Source of the DNA: Emydura subglobosa | Lineage: Eukaryota > Chordata > Testudines > Chelidae | Direction: 5' to 3' | Assembly (NCBI GenBank): GCA_007922225.1 | Contig: ML679968.1 | Span: 6,936,075-7,000,074, forward strand | Length of the DNA: 64,000 nucleotides | Shown: piece by piece, positions 11,637 to 22,770 of the stretch | Position numbering within the stretch: the stretch's first letter is position 1 | How the letters are laid out: every line of letters starts with the position of its first letter | Made by a program: the position numbers and the translations under genes | The notes under the pieces: model-generated | Database searches by the model: none | What the model saw: only the letters and a program-made list of their open reading frames with translations | Told to the model about the DNA's origin: nothing

Positions 11637-11661
11637 CTGGAGAGGCATGAGAAGAGAGAGA
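11637..11661 (-). other. Splice acceptor and polypyrimidine tract of the candidate terminal exon
   Basis: On the minus strand this reads a run of CT dinucleotides, TTCTCATGCC and TCTCCAG, a near-ideal vertebrate 3' splice site immediately before the open frame at 11636. Confidence 0.4.
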
Positions 11662-13832
11662 GTTTCTCCTGATGAATAAGTCTTATGGAATTTAAAGAGC
11701 ATAGGATTTCTATGGGTTTTTTTTAAATACCATCCTATATAAACTAGTAGAGAATTATATTCTTGCAACAGTATTAGGGCAAACATTCAAATGAATGGTC
11801 ATCATCACCAGGGAGCATGCTATAGAATTCTATAACAAGGTATTAAGACAAACAAACAGAGAGGTTATCGTTCTTTATTAAATTAAAAAAGTTAAGAATA
11901 ATTGTTACCAAATCCTACTATACTCTATAGGTACAGAATTTCCAGAAGGGTCAGAATGTGCACAAAACACTTCAACTGCAGAGTCCAAATCTGGCCAGAT
12001 TTTACAACTGATACACCCCAGTCAGGACCAAACCATGGGGTAGGATGCCTCGTTTACTCCTTAGATATATATATATAAAAAAGCAGAATGAAATATACAG
12101 AAACTTGAAGATACAGGGCCAAATCATGCTCATCTTACTCATTCAGGCAGCCCCATTGTGTAATGTGAGTGGGATTCTGGAACTTGCTGGGTGATTTTAA
12201 TAGATTTTCTGGTGTAAATCAGGAGGAATGCCATTGCAGTCAACAGAGCAACACTAGTGTAAGGGAAAGCACCATCTGGCCTACAATTTGTAATAACATC
12301 TTCGCCTTGCAAATGATTGTATTGGACCAGTTTGGTACTCAAACATTTATTTCCTGAATTTTGAATGAAACTGAACCTAGGAAAAGATTCTCCACCAGCT
12401 TTTAAAGGCTTCAGACAGTTTGTCCACCACTATCAGTGATACCACCACTCTGGGAAAGGGTATCTACTGGTACAGAGTTCTCAATGGAACAACAAGACCA
12501 AATGGCTGGTTTTTGATGGTGTGAGATTTGTGTTTATTTCTCAGAAATGGAAAGGCATAATATGAAAAAACTAGACTACTAAAACTGCACAATATTTTGA
12601 ATACAGAGCCAACCATACTGTAACATTTTGACAGTAGGTCCAATATATGACCTACAAAAAACATTCACAGTCTGTCTTTAACATTTGTACTGTGTTATAA
12701 AAATACCAGAGACCTCTCAGAAAGTAGCTTGACATGAAATCATTTCAATGGATTAATGCTTTTGATTAAATAACTCATCAGTATAATATCATCATATATT
12801 GTTAAATCAACCTGATTTAATTGAGGCTAGAAGGATTCTATGTGCATTATGGTAACATCACAAAGTGGGGTTGTTTTTTTCCCAGTCAATATGATAAAAA
12901 TAATAACAAGATGGGAATTTCTCTTTAACCGTTATAACTATTTTTCCTCTTATTGGAACTTATTGGAACATCTTTCTACCACCTTTCACACCTTTTACCA
13001 CTGGAGTAAAAGCATTTTTCTGAAGGAAAAGCATCATATTAGAGAACATAATTGGCATGATGTCCAACATAAGTTTGACTCAGTGTGGATGAGAATAGGT
13101 GTGTTTAAAAATATGCTTAGCCCTAGGATTAACGAAGAATGGCTACTTCATTTTTACATCCACCTGTCCTTGTCTACACTAAGGGCAAAATTATGTTGAA
13201 CACTGTTTGTTACAACATTTTCTAACATGATGGATTCCCCCCAACCACAAACAAAGCCTAGCAATTACTACTGAAGTTGCAAACAGCGGTCCAGATTGTA
13301 TAATTTACATGTGTGCTACCTCACTGATTTCAAAGGGGTAGCAAAGAGGTAACTGAAGGTAGATTTTGGCTTATTTATAATGATGCATAAACTATAAAGA
13401 ACCTAGAACTGATTTTCAAATTGAGTTTCCAGGGCAAACTGTTAGAAAAAACACCTATTAATTGCAAACTGAGTATATTTCATCTGGAAATCACCAGCAC
13501 GAATTAAATATAGTGCCCCATTTTGCCATTTTTCAGAGTAGAAATGAGATTTTTAATATTTGCTGTATATTTTACATTACATTAAAGTGAGTTTTCAGAA
13601 AACTTCCAAGTTTCCATCTTATGAGAAAAGAATGTCACACCCTGCACATTACCACAGCTGTCCCTATCCAAACTAAGAAGTGCAGGGTTCTGAACAGACT
13701 TCTGTGACCGTCCTATCTAGTGGTATGAGGGAAGGCATTGCACCTGTTTCCATTGGAACATCTCTCAGAGGACAGCGGAAGAAGGAACTTGAGTCTCATG
13801 TAGCCAGCTTCTGTGCTCACAAAACAAATGAC
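11662..13832. other. Unassigned AT-rich DNA
   Basis: No gene supported. A short piece near 12205-12270 (GGTGTAAATCAGGAGGAATG) looks like a widespread but unnamed interspersed repeat. Positions 13168-13200 carry a stub of the TGTCTACAC family. The 119-codon plus-strand frame at 12840-13199 runs into that stub and shows no coding character. Confidence 0.4.
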
Positions 13833-14102
13833 TAGAATTGGTCAAAAAAATGTAGGTATTTCCCACAAAAAAGATTTCAACCAGAAAATTTAAGTTTTGT
13901 TTCTATTTCTTTTTTTTCCTACTCCCCTCCCCCTTGCACCCTTTTTCCATCGGGAGGGGCAAAAAGCCACATAAAAATGAAATATTTTATTCCAATTGAC
14001 ATTAAAATGTGTCTGTTCATTTTGCTAAAAAAAAAGAAATGAAATTTTTAAATTCCTTTGACAAGCCAGTTTTCCATTTAAAAGACTTTTTGACCAGCTC
14101 CC
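13833..14102. repeat. Interspersed element with TTGGTCAAAAA / TTTTTGACCAGCT ends
   Basis: The left end (TAGAATTGGTCAAAAA) and right end (TTTTTGACCAGCTCCC) are imperfect inverted repeats. The interior is A/T-rich with a pyrimidine tract at 13908-13935. Its right half (13973-14085) recurs almost unchanged at 14702-14814. There is no coding capacity. Confidence 0.55.
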
Positions 14103-14559
14103 TGAAATATATTTAGGGTTTGATTCACCAGCATATTCCTCCCATTTGACACTGGTACATGTCCACTGATCTCCACTGACAGCAGTTTTCAAAATCCCTG
14201 GGCTGGTATCCAGTAGGTTGGCGGTGGCAGCAACAGCAGCACACTTGATCTTTGGATGAGGGAAGCAGCCATATTAACACGCTAGTGTTCCCAGCCGATC
14301 CACACAATAGAATGGATGGATTCAGAGGAATTTTAGTGTAGACATCACCTGCAACACCTCCACTTGCTGTAAGGTTTAACAGTATGTGGAACGGAAAAAA
14401 GAGGGGGCCAGAATGACTCTCCCTAAGGCTTCCCATTACAAAATAAAACACGAAGTACTAACTTCCATTTTCAACTGATCCAGATTACACACATTTTGAT
14501 GATGATTGGAGATAATGGTAGGGCTCCCAAAAAGATTATTGAACAACACAACTCAAGAG

Positions 14560-14586
14560 GTGAGGAAGAGGAGGAGGAGGAGGAGG
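14560..14586 (+). repeat. GGA trinucleotide repeat
   Basis: A run of AGG/GGA units (GAGGAGGAGGAGGAGGAGGA). Confidence 0.85.
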
Positions 14587-14701
14587 AAAACCCTACCTCA
14601 GGGAAGAAAAGAACCCTTATCCCAATATGTTGAAATAAGCTCATAGAAACCAATATACATCAATACTGCAATAGTGACATTGCCAGTAGCAACTCCAAAT
14701 C

Positions 14702-14816
14702 AAAAATGAAATATTTTATTCCAATTGACATTAAAATGTGTCTGTTCATTTTGCTAAAAAAAAAGAAATTAAATTTTTAAATTCCTTTACAAGCCAGTTT
14801 TCCATTTAAAAGAGTT
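14702..14816 (+). repeat. Local near-identical duplicate of 13973-14085, flanked by an 8-bp direct repeat
   Basis: This 115-base segment matches the internal right half of the element at 13833-14102 with about two differences: one G/T change after the A-run and loss of one G. It lacks that element's ends. It is bounded by perfect TCCAAATC copies at 14694-14701 and 14817-14824, followed by further AAATC units to about 14846. Confidence 0.75.
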
Positions 14817-14974
14817 TCCAAATCAAATCAAAATCAAATCAAATAAAAAGTTTTGAAAATACTGTAGGGAAGCCCAGCAATTCAAAGACAAAATCTACTG
14901 TGATTTTTTTCCTATGACTTTATATATGGGAGAGAATGCTTGGACTTATGGTTATGTTAAAGACTAAGGAGACA

Positions 14975-15135
14975 GGAGTTCTGGGTTCTGCTCCTGGCTC
15001 TGATAAAAACTTCCTCTGGGCCATTGCATAAATCATGTCCTTTCTCTGTGCCTCAGTTTCCCCATCAATAAAACTGGAATAAGGACGTCAACTCATGAAA
15101 GCACGATTCTCTGATGGAAGGTGCTCTCTCACTGC
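14975..15135 (+). repeat. MIR-type SINE
   Basis: Contains the signature order of the MIR/CORE-SINE family: GAGTTCTGGGTTCTGCTCC, TGGCTCTGATAA, CCTTTCTCTGTGCCTCAGTT and CCCCATCAATAAAACTGGAA. It is an old, diverged copy on the plus strand. Confidence 0.75.
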
Positions 15136-15718
15136 AAAGCAATAGTGCAACCTGTTAACCATTTTCTTTTTGTAATCCCATTACTGTGTGAGAACACAGG
15201 GAGAATGGATTAGAGTTTCACAGATATTTATTCAATGAGAATTTGGAATGGTGGCTTATATAGATCACATGTGAGTTAATATCAAAAGCTTCTTGGCCCA
15301 GACGTACTTCAATTGTACCTGTAGTGTGTAGTTCTATATTATGTCACATCACGTCTGCTTATAACATGATGCTACATCCTTCATGTTTGTTTCATTCTGA
15401 GTAAAGCTATTTTTAAGAAGTAAGGTGCAAGACATTTTTATAAAATATTTCATTACAATAATGCTTGAATTTTTTAGTTACGCTACTAGAATTTTAGATT
15501 AAAATACAAAATTCAAAGTCTCGATCTATTTATGTAAGAGAGGTTTCCAAAGAGTATTTATGACATCTCTGAAATTGCTCCCCTTCCGCCTACATTCAGA
15601 ACAAGCCATCCTTCAAACAGCTGGGCTGGAATCATTGTGCTGAATGGTAAATCTTAGAAGACTAAATCATGCAGCTACCTGGAAAGAAAAAGAATCCTTC
15701 ATAGTGTATTTATAAATG

Positions 15719-15888
15719 CTAAATGGCCCGGGAAACTACTCTGAGATTTCTCATGCTCAGATCCTCATTTTCTCTTGCATGGTCATCTGTAGGACAGCTC
15801 TGGAAAACAAGGCAGCCATTTTCTCTTAAACTGTTACACTCAGCAAAGCAGATTGAAGTGCTTGATAAGCCGCTGTTCTCTTCCGAGC
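15719..15888 (-). other. Candidate exon or conserved regulatory segment
   Basis: On the minus strand a good acceptor (TGTTTTTCCCCTTCGATTGC then TGCAG) is followed by about 56 open codons ending in a TAG stop. The predicted peptide is polar and Cys-containing (for example NSGLSSTSICFAEC and ENEDLSMRNLRVVS) and I recognise no family. The adjoining DNA (15900-15990) carries AACCACAAA, CCAAT-like and TGACTCA motifs, so the block may instead be a regulatory element with RUNX- and AP-1-like sites. Both readings are weak. Conservation across reptiles would separate them: codon-periodic substitution supports an exon, uniform conservation supports an enhancer. Confidence 0.25.
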
Positions 15889-16924
15889 CTGCAGCAATCG
15901 AAGGGGAAAAACAACCAATCAACCACAAACAGGTAGCAACCACATCCATTTTTGTTCTTGCCTGATATGACTCACAACTCCACAGATGGGGCCAGGAGGG
16001 GGGAAGGAGGAGGAAAGGGAGGTCTGAATATAAACAAATCAATATGCATGCAGCACTCCAGCATTATGTGATTTACTGATTTTACAGTTTATCCCTATAA
16101 TCCCTTAGCAATTGAATTTCCCTTTTACACTATGTTTGCCTCGCTTGTGTTTCGAAAAAAATTTAACATTATATAAATACTTTGAACTCCTACACACCCT
16201 ATTGTCCAATGAAGGCTCTCAAAACGCTTTTCAAACATTATTTAAAGAAGCCTTAAAAAAGGTAAGGAAAGACAATTATTAATACATACTCTATACCCAT
16301 ACACATATGTATACATGTATACATGTGCATTGCCTAGGAATTTTCAATGCCCAGCTTGAGACACGTTAAAGAGGCCTGATTTTCAAAAAGCGTTGTGCAG
16401 TCAGGCTCCATTAACAGAGCCTAAATTGGGCATCCAAAACCACTTGTCACTTCTGAAAATTTAAGCAGTGTGTGTGTTTTTATAGACACCGACACCCTCT
16501 CTCTAACTATAGGGTGAAAAGTAGTAACTCCGTTATTTACATTGTCTAACACTTTCCTTTATAAACCTTTTTCTGGCCATTTTTTAAGAGCAGTAACATC
16601 TCTCTAGTTTGCAGCAGGACCTTGAAATTTGGCAGTGGGCAGACCTGGAGTCAGGAAGGTCCCTTTGCAATCCCCATAGTCAATCTGTGCAGATTTAACC
16701 ACACTGTAAGCTACTGAAAAAAACACCACTTCCCACTCGTGTTTTGCTTAGTGGAGTTTACTAGAAGCTGGCTGCTAAATTTCCTCAGCATTCCGTCAGC
16801 ACTACACGTGTACTGCCCTGGTTTCTTCAGCACGCAAAGCACACAAAACTGCTCCAGAAAGGACACAGGCTAAATGGATCCTCCTCAAATGGATCCTTGT
16901 CATCCTCCTCGCCCTGCTACTTTC

Positions 16925-17010
16925 CCCCTTTGGTCTAAGGAAAGGTACACTGGACTTGGATCCAGGAGACAATTAGTTCAAGTCTCATTTCTTCCCTTGG
17001 CTGGTAATAA
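16925..17010 (+). repeat. MIR-type SINE fragment
   Basis: Contains CTGGACTTGGATCCAGGAGA and GTTCAAGTC, matching the order of the MIR 5' half (a tRNA-derived B-box-like GTTCAAGTC). Only a fragment is visible. Confidence 0.5.
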
Positions 17011-17734
17011 TTCTGTGCCTACACAACCCTCATTAATGAGCAAGGCATTATACTCCACTGAAAGGTTACACAAACAGGAATAAAACCCTCAGATAATCTT
17101 GCAAACCCCATGCCTCATTCACTTAGCCACACTACCTCTCAGAAAGAATCTGCCAAATCTATACGTTTGGCTCTTCAGTTAGCAAAATGTATACATAACT
17201 CACTGTTTCAGAGTTACGCATTCTTCTCTAGTGTGGCTGGTCCACAGAAAGATAACAGCCTAATCCTGCTGCCAGCTACTGCGGCTAGCCTTTTAGCTCA
17301 AGATTTAGAGGTCTTTGATACAGTGCTGAAGGTCTAAAGTTTCAGTCCTGCTGACAGCACATGGTATAGTTGCATATAGTTGCATATAATAAAAATGGCT
17401 TTTTCTCTTTTTCTTTATAGAAAAAGGCCATTTAGGAGATTAGATATAAAAGTCTAAAAGATGTTATTAAGATTGTAAAGCACTCAAGTGTTAGGAATTT
17501 CAAGAATTAGTTTGCCCACACAACCTTAATTTTGCACCCTTTTGTGTATGCATTCACAGACAGCCTTTAATTGCACGATCATAGATTGCCCTCCCTCCTC
17601 AGGAGATTGCTTAATTATATCCCAACATTCCTTTATATTGTGGTTGGGATCAGACAGGATTATAAGTGATGGCTTTACGCCAAGGATGAAGCTTGCTATT
17701 TTAGGGATTTCCAGTATGTCTTATCATTTTTCTG

Positions 17735-17832
17735 TGCCTGAAGAAGAGCTCTGTGTGGCTCGAAACCTTGTATCTTCCGCCAACAGAAGTTGATTCAATA
17801 AAAGATATTACCTCACCCACCTTGTCTCTCTC
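17735..17832 (-). repeat. Interspersed repeat, GATATTACCTCACCCACCTT family
   Basis: Ends ATATTACCTCACCCACCTTG and carries AAGAAGAGCTCTGTGTGGCT. Both are shared in reverse orientation with 39063-39165, and the tail is shared with the hairpin at 6832-6987. Confidence 0.65.
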
Positions 17833-18903
17833 TTTAAAATGGAAAGTCAGAGTAAAAGAAAGTGGGGTCTTTGTATTTCAAACACACAAATTCCATCACC
17901 GATTCTAAAAGTTATTGAAACATAGCTGACTGCTCCGATTAGTAAATGAAGAAAGTTTTCACTAACTATGACCATGGCTCCGCCCTCCCCCCATTGGGGT
18001 CAATGCATAAGACTTTTCTACGACACAAATACACCTTCAACATGTCACTTCTGGGGAGGAATACGGCACAAAATATACTCACTCCATGAAAATTCAAAAT
18101 ATGTAAAACCACACAGTGTTAGCAATCATGTCATCCGGATTGGAAACGCCATTCTTTTTCACAGAGCTATTACTGCACCACATGAAGGTGGTTAAAAACA
18201 AAATAAAGACGCAAATAAAATCACTCACTTGTTTTTTATTCACCCCAGTAACATGAAATGGGCCAAAGATCAATACAGCTTGGGCATTTTCATACCATGA
18301 TCTTAATACATGAAATCCTTATGCTATTTTCACAGGGGAGATCCTCACCCAGGATCCAGAGCCTTTACATTGGGTAAAAGGTCTGAAACAGTACAATACG
18401 GCATTAAAAGCCTGGATATCTCCAGGGGAGGAGGATTCCTCCAGCTCAGGAACTTTAGAGATTGCCATAAGGCTGCCTTCTGAGGACTCCTTTGCAGGCC
18501 CTAGTATAGGGAGTGTGCTGCGGACAGGATTTGGGCAGGAGCAATGGCAGGGGTTGGGCGGCAGCATGCAACACTGCAATGATTCCAGGCAGTGCTGCAG
18601 TACGAGGTAGGCTGGGGAGGATCCTATAATGTAGACTGGTCCCCACGGCTGTCTGTTACATCAAGACCCATGGAACAGTCCAAGATGGGAAGGACACAAA
18701 GGTGGCTTCTTAAACCCACCATATCCCACCTCACTGAACTGTGAATTCTGTACTGAGCCTCTACAAGGTGCAGCTCACAATCTCATCCAATGAAGAGCAC
18801 TGAAGAACCATTGTTCTAGGATGCACCAGTTTCAAAGCTGTTATAACCATACACCCTGCAATGGTAAGTGTCATAAAGACATTTCCAAGAGGGGAGGGGA
18901 GAA
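17833..18903. other. Unassigned DNA
   Basis: No gene supported. The short minus-strand frames at 18319-18646 overlap in two phases and show no splice signal or family match. Confidence 0.4.
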
Positions 18904-18906
18904 TAA

Positions 18907-19185
18907 GCCCTGGTCTACACTTACTGGGTGATTCAGCGGCAGTCAACAGGAGTTATGCAAACTACACAGAGTAGCTTGTATAACTCTGGTCGACTGCTGT
19001 GCTTCCCTTCTGCATGGCGTCTTCACCGTTTTTCCGTCGACGCAGTGCTACACCACTTGAAGGGGTGGTTTGAGGGGGTGCGTTGACTTCTGGATTGACT
19101 GAGCGGGTCTACACTGACCACTCAGTCGATCCAGATAGGTCGACCTGACGGCGACGACTTTGCTGCCATCTGTGTAGACATACCC
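18907..19185. repeat. 3-bp-TSD inverted-repeat element
   Basis: Terminal inverted repeats GCCCTGGTCTACAC and GTGTAGACATACCC. TAA flanks both ends (18904-18906 and 19186-19188). No coding capacity. Confidence 0.8.
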
Positions 19186-19188
19186 TAA

Positions 19189-22100
19189 GAAAGAAGAATA
19201 AGAAAGAGGCATGAAAGGATTAGGGACCAATAAAAAACAGAACAGCTATGGGATTCTGAGCACTTCTGTATTTAGGGGTACTCCGCTACATCTTGTTTAG
19301 TTACTTGGTATGAGCAACCACTCCGTTCCCCCCAGGCATATGTACGCACCCCTGATGCTCTGTTATTTTATATAAACCTGTAAGAGCATACCTGTTTCAC
19401 TAGAACATTTCAAGTTTACATTTCAATTTTTGATAGTCAAGAAGAAAGAGGACTATGCAATTTGTCCATTCTTTACTCTGCCAAATCTAAGGGAATACTG
19501 AAGTATTACACCAAGTAGGGAAAATAAGATTACAGTAACACTTCAGTGGGTGTGGACACATTTTACTGTTTCTGCTCTGTGCTGCATCAGAGTCCATTAT
19601 AATAATATTAAATTTGTACAAACTAATGTTAAGACTGCATATTCTATTTGTCAAATTAGGGAGTTTAATTGGGCTACTAGCAGTGCCAATTGTTTGTTGC
19701 AGCTAAATTAGCAACCTTTACTTCATGTTTCATTGCTGTTTCCCTTTTAGATTTTTGTTGGGCTTGTTACAGTTTATGAGGTATTATTGGCCTAAACAGC
19801 TTGAGTGAGGTGTTATTCATGCAAAATGTTGTATGTACTTGAAGTATAAAACTGAAATCTTTTTAAGAGTCAGAGAGCAAGATCCTGTAAAGGTATCATC
19901 TGGTTTGACCCTTTCATCCATGAGGATCCCTTTTGCCAGCACCCTGAATTTTGAAGGAGGAAAGAGGTGGTCTACTATTGGCCCCTTTAAACAAACAAAC
20001 AAACCAAATCAGACTGGATAAAGCAGAAGAACAGTCTCCACACCCCCTGGGAGCTAAAAATGGAGCAGACTAGCTAAGGTGCTCCTGAAGATGTTAGTGG
20101 TTTGGGTGGCTAGAACAACAAAGGTCCCGTCTTTGGAAGATGATATAGGGTAAGTGTGGAACTCGAGCCTGCTGGGAAGCGTGTACAGCAGCAGGGGCTG
20201 GTCTTGGCTCAAGCTTCACCAAAACAAAGTCTCACACAAAAATTGAAACCCACCATCTTTTTTGAGGCTTCAGATTTTGCGGTGAAAAGGTCTGCACAGC
20301 TCCAGTCAGAACCAGCGATATTGGCAGGGGCTTGAGGTCTGAGGAATTCGGAAATAAGCTTGAGAAGAGATCCTTACCGGTAGTTTGTTGTAGGGGGGTC
20401 TTTTCTCCGAAATATTGCCGGAGCCCAAACATTTTTTATTCAGCATAATAAACTGAATTGAGATAAACCTACACATATTGTATTATCGATCACAGTGTGG
20501 TGCAGGAGCCAAAGAAAAAGTGTGCTTTCACTAATAATTTTGTGATATCCATGTCACAGCAGATCAGCCATTTGGAGGGTGTGCAACAAGCCCAGAGGAC
20601 AAGTGCCCCTCTCAATAGTAGTTATTTTAATGCAAACCTTCCCTCTTTCCCCCACTATAGAAAGATAATTCAGTCATCAAAAATTAATACTGACACCCCT
20701 TCCAGTACTGATATACAGTGTTCTAAAATATTTAATTCTATACAACTATATAGCTATTCTATACAACTATTTGCAATTCACACAAAAAACAGGGCAGAAT
20801 ACATAAAGTAATAAAAGGGTGAAGTATTTAAGGTGTTTGAAATTTATGCACTTTGTTGAGATTTCACCAGGTCAGCTTAGCGAGGGTAAAATGCAATGAC
20901 GATTCAAAAGAAAAATGCCGCACCACCCTAAATATTAAGGGAAATAGAGTCTATTTATTCCATGATTCAGCTACCACAAAATTCACCCCCACTGCAGAAG
21001 TGTGCTCTGGAGTCTGAGCTTTCATTTAAAAATTATCATCTTACGTTTGGGACGTTTATCTTCAATTCACATTTGAAGGAGTTAATATATGCAGTGCTAT
21101 CTTCCAGAGTCTACAGATTGCCAGAAAAAATACACCTCTAAGAGAGGTGTAACTTGTCCCATGAACCTAATGGGGTGTTAATGTTGCCATTGAATATATC
21201 ATCATGATTCTGAGTTAACTCAGACTGCGTCTAATTTGCATACATAAACATATGTGTTTGCAAGCAAAAACAAACGTCCCACAATACTATTCCCATACAG
21301 TCCATTTCCTATAGTACATGATCAGATACCACTTGTTGGCCACGTTATTAGCAATGGAAACCTGGAGTTTATCAGCTTAGTTTTCCCCCTGCAGTTAGAG
21401 GGAATAAGTAATTGAAGATTATTTTAGAAGATGGGAAAATAATTTATAACTCTTCTTAGGTTGTCATACTAACAAAAACAAAGGTATTCATAGAGCTGTT
21501 TAGAAAATAACGAAATTGGGCTCTGGTGATCTGTAAGATTGTGGTCCAGGCAGTCATTTTAAGATCTGACAAAAAAGAAGAGAAAATTTCTATAGGCCAC
21601 CTTTCCAAAATATTAGATAAAAGAGAAATAAGAGATGTTTGTTAATATATTCCTTTGTGGTAATTCACAAAGATCCTGATTATTAGATGCCACAAGAAAC
21701 CACTATGATCATTTGGTGTGGCCTGGTGTCCTTCCACTGCCTGTGTAAGTAATACAGAATCAGCCCCTACATGACCATCAAACATATTCCTTACACAATA
21801 TTTAAATAGGGCACCTGACTCTCTATTGCTTAATACTTTGTAGAGTTATTTACAAGTGCCATGCAATACAAGAGCAGAGTGAAGGTAAAATGCAGATTCA
21901 GTAGTGTTTTAACACCAGTTTATATCGGTTTTGCACAGGTATAAATGACTGTGCAAGGCAGTGGAGGATCAGGTCCCAGATATGTAAGCCAAGAACAATT
22001 CTTGAATTTGTTTTGGATAAAATGGAAAACTGGATATAGTGAGAAATAGAAATAGTGACCATCATTTGATTAAGTGTGTAATTAAGACTAAACTGTGAGA

Positions 22101-22519
22101 TCAATAAAAAGATAAGGAAGTTATTTTTCAGCATAGTATGTTGAGGAGAATATAGTAAATCTGGTGGAAATCTAATGGCATAAAGTAACAGATGGCAGAC
22201 ACCCACGGGACATGGAATATGATTGAAGATTATTGGCTGAATAGTAGTATGATTAAGAGTATATGCTACCTAGCAGTATACTATGAGTCAAATTATGATG
22301 GCACAGTTAGGTCTTAAAAATACTACATTCCAATTTAGACAACACAATAAAAAAAAAAAAGAGGAAAGCTCAGACAAATGGGAAAAATTTGAAAGGAAAG
22401 CAACATAAATGACTAAGCCTTGGGAAGTAAGGAAGAAGGAAATTTAGGAACAAAGCACATTTTGGCAACAGAAATGACTAAGGGGAAACACAACTGTCTA
22501 CAAATATGCCACGTGATGT
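19189..22519. other. Unassigned AT-rich DNA
   Basis: No gene, RNA gene or transposon boundary that I can support in this stretch. All open frames are short and AT-biased. Confidence 0.45.
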
Positions 22520-22539
22520 TATAACGAGAACTGGGACCA

Positions 22540-22770
22540 ATTAAATACATTAGTCAGCAAAGATGGAACAAGAAAATGTAGGCTATATATTAGGAAACAT
22601 GTTGTAAGAACAGTTAGACAACAGAACAAGATACCAAGGGAGGTATTAGAAACACCATCACATGGGTACCTGAAGCCTGCCAGGGATGATTTAGCAATAG
22701 TTAGATCAATCTGCCACGAAGAAAGGGGACTGATTAGATTAACCATAGTATATCTTTTTCAATCCAAATG
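22540..22770 (+). repeat. Old CR1-type LINE 3' fragment
   Basis: Carries the diverged CR1 C-terminal coding and tail order: TAGGCTATATATTAGGAAAC, ACAAGATACCAAGGGAGG, TATTAGAAACACCATCAC, then a GATGATTTAGC stretch. It corresponds to the LDIRK...NLPREVV...PSL end of CR1 ORF2, but no frame is intact. Confidence 0.6.

Noticed and set aside
12840..13199. 119-codon plus-strand open frame
   Set aside because: It is AT-rich, has no recognisable domain, and runs into a stub of a DNA-transposon family at its end. Length alone is compatible with chance.
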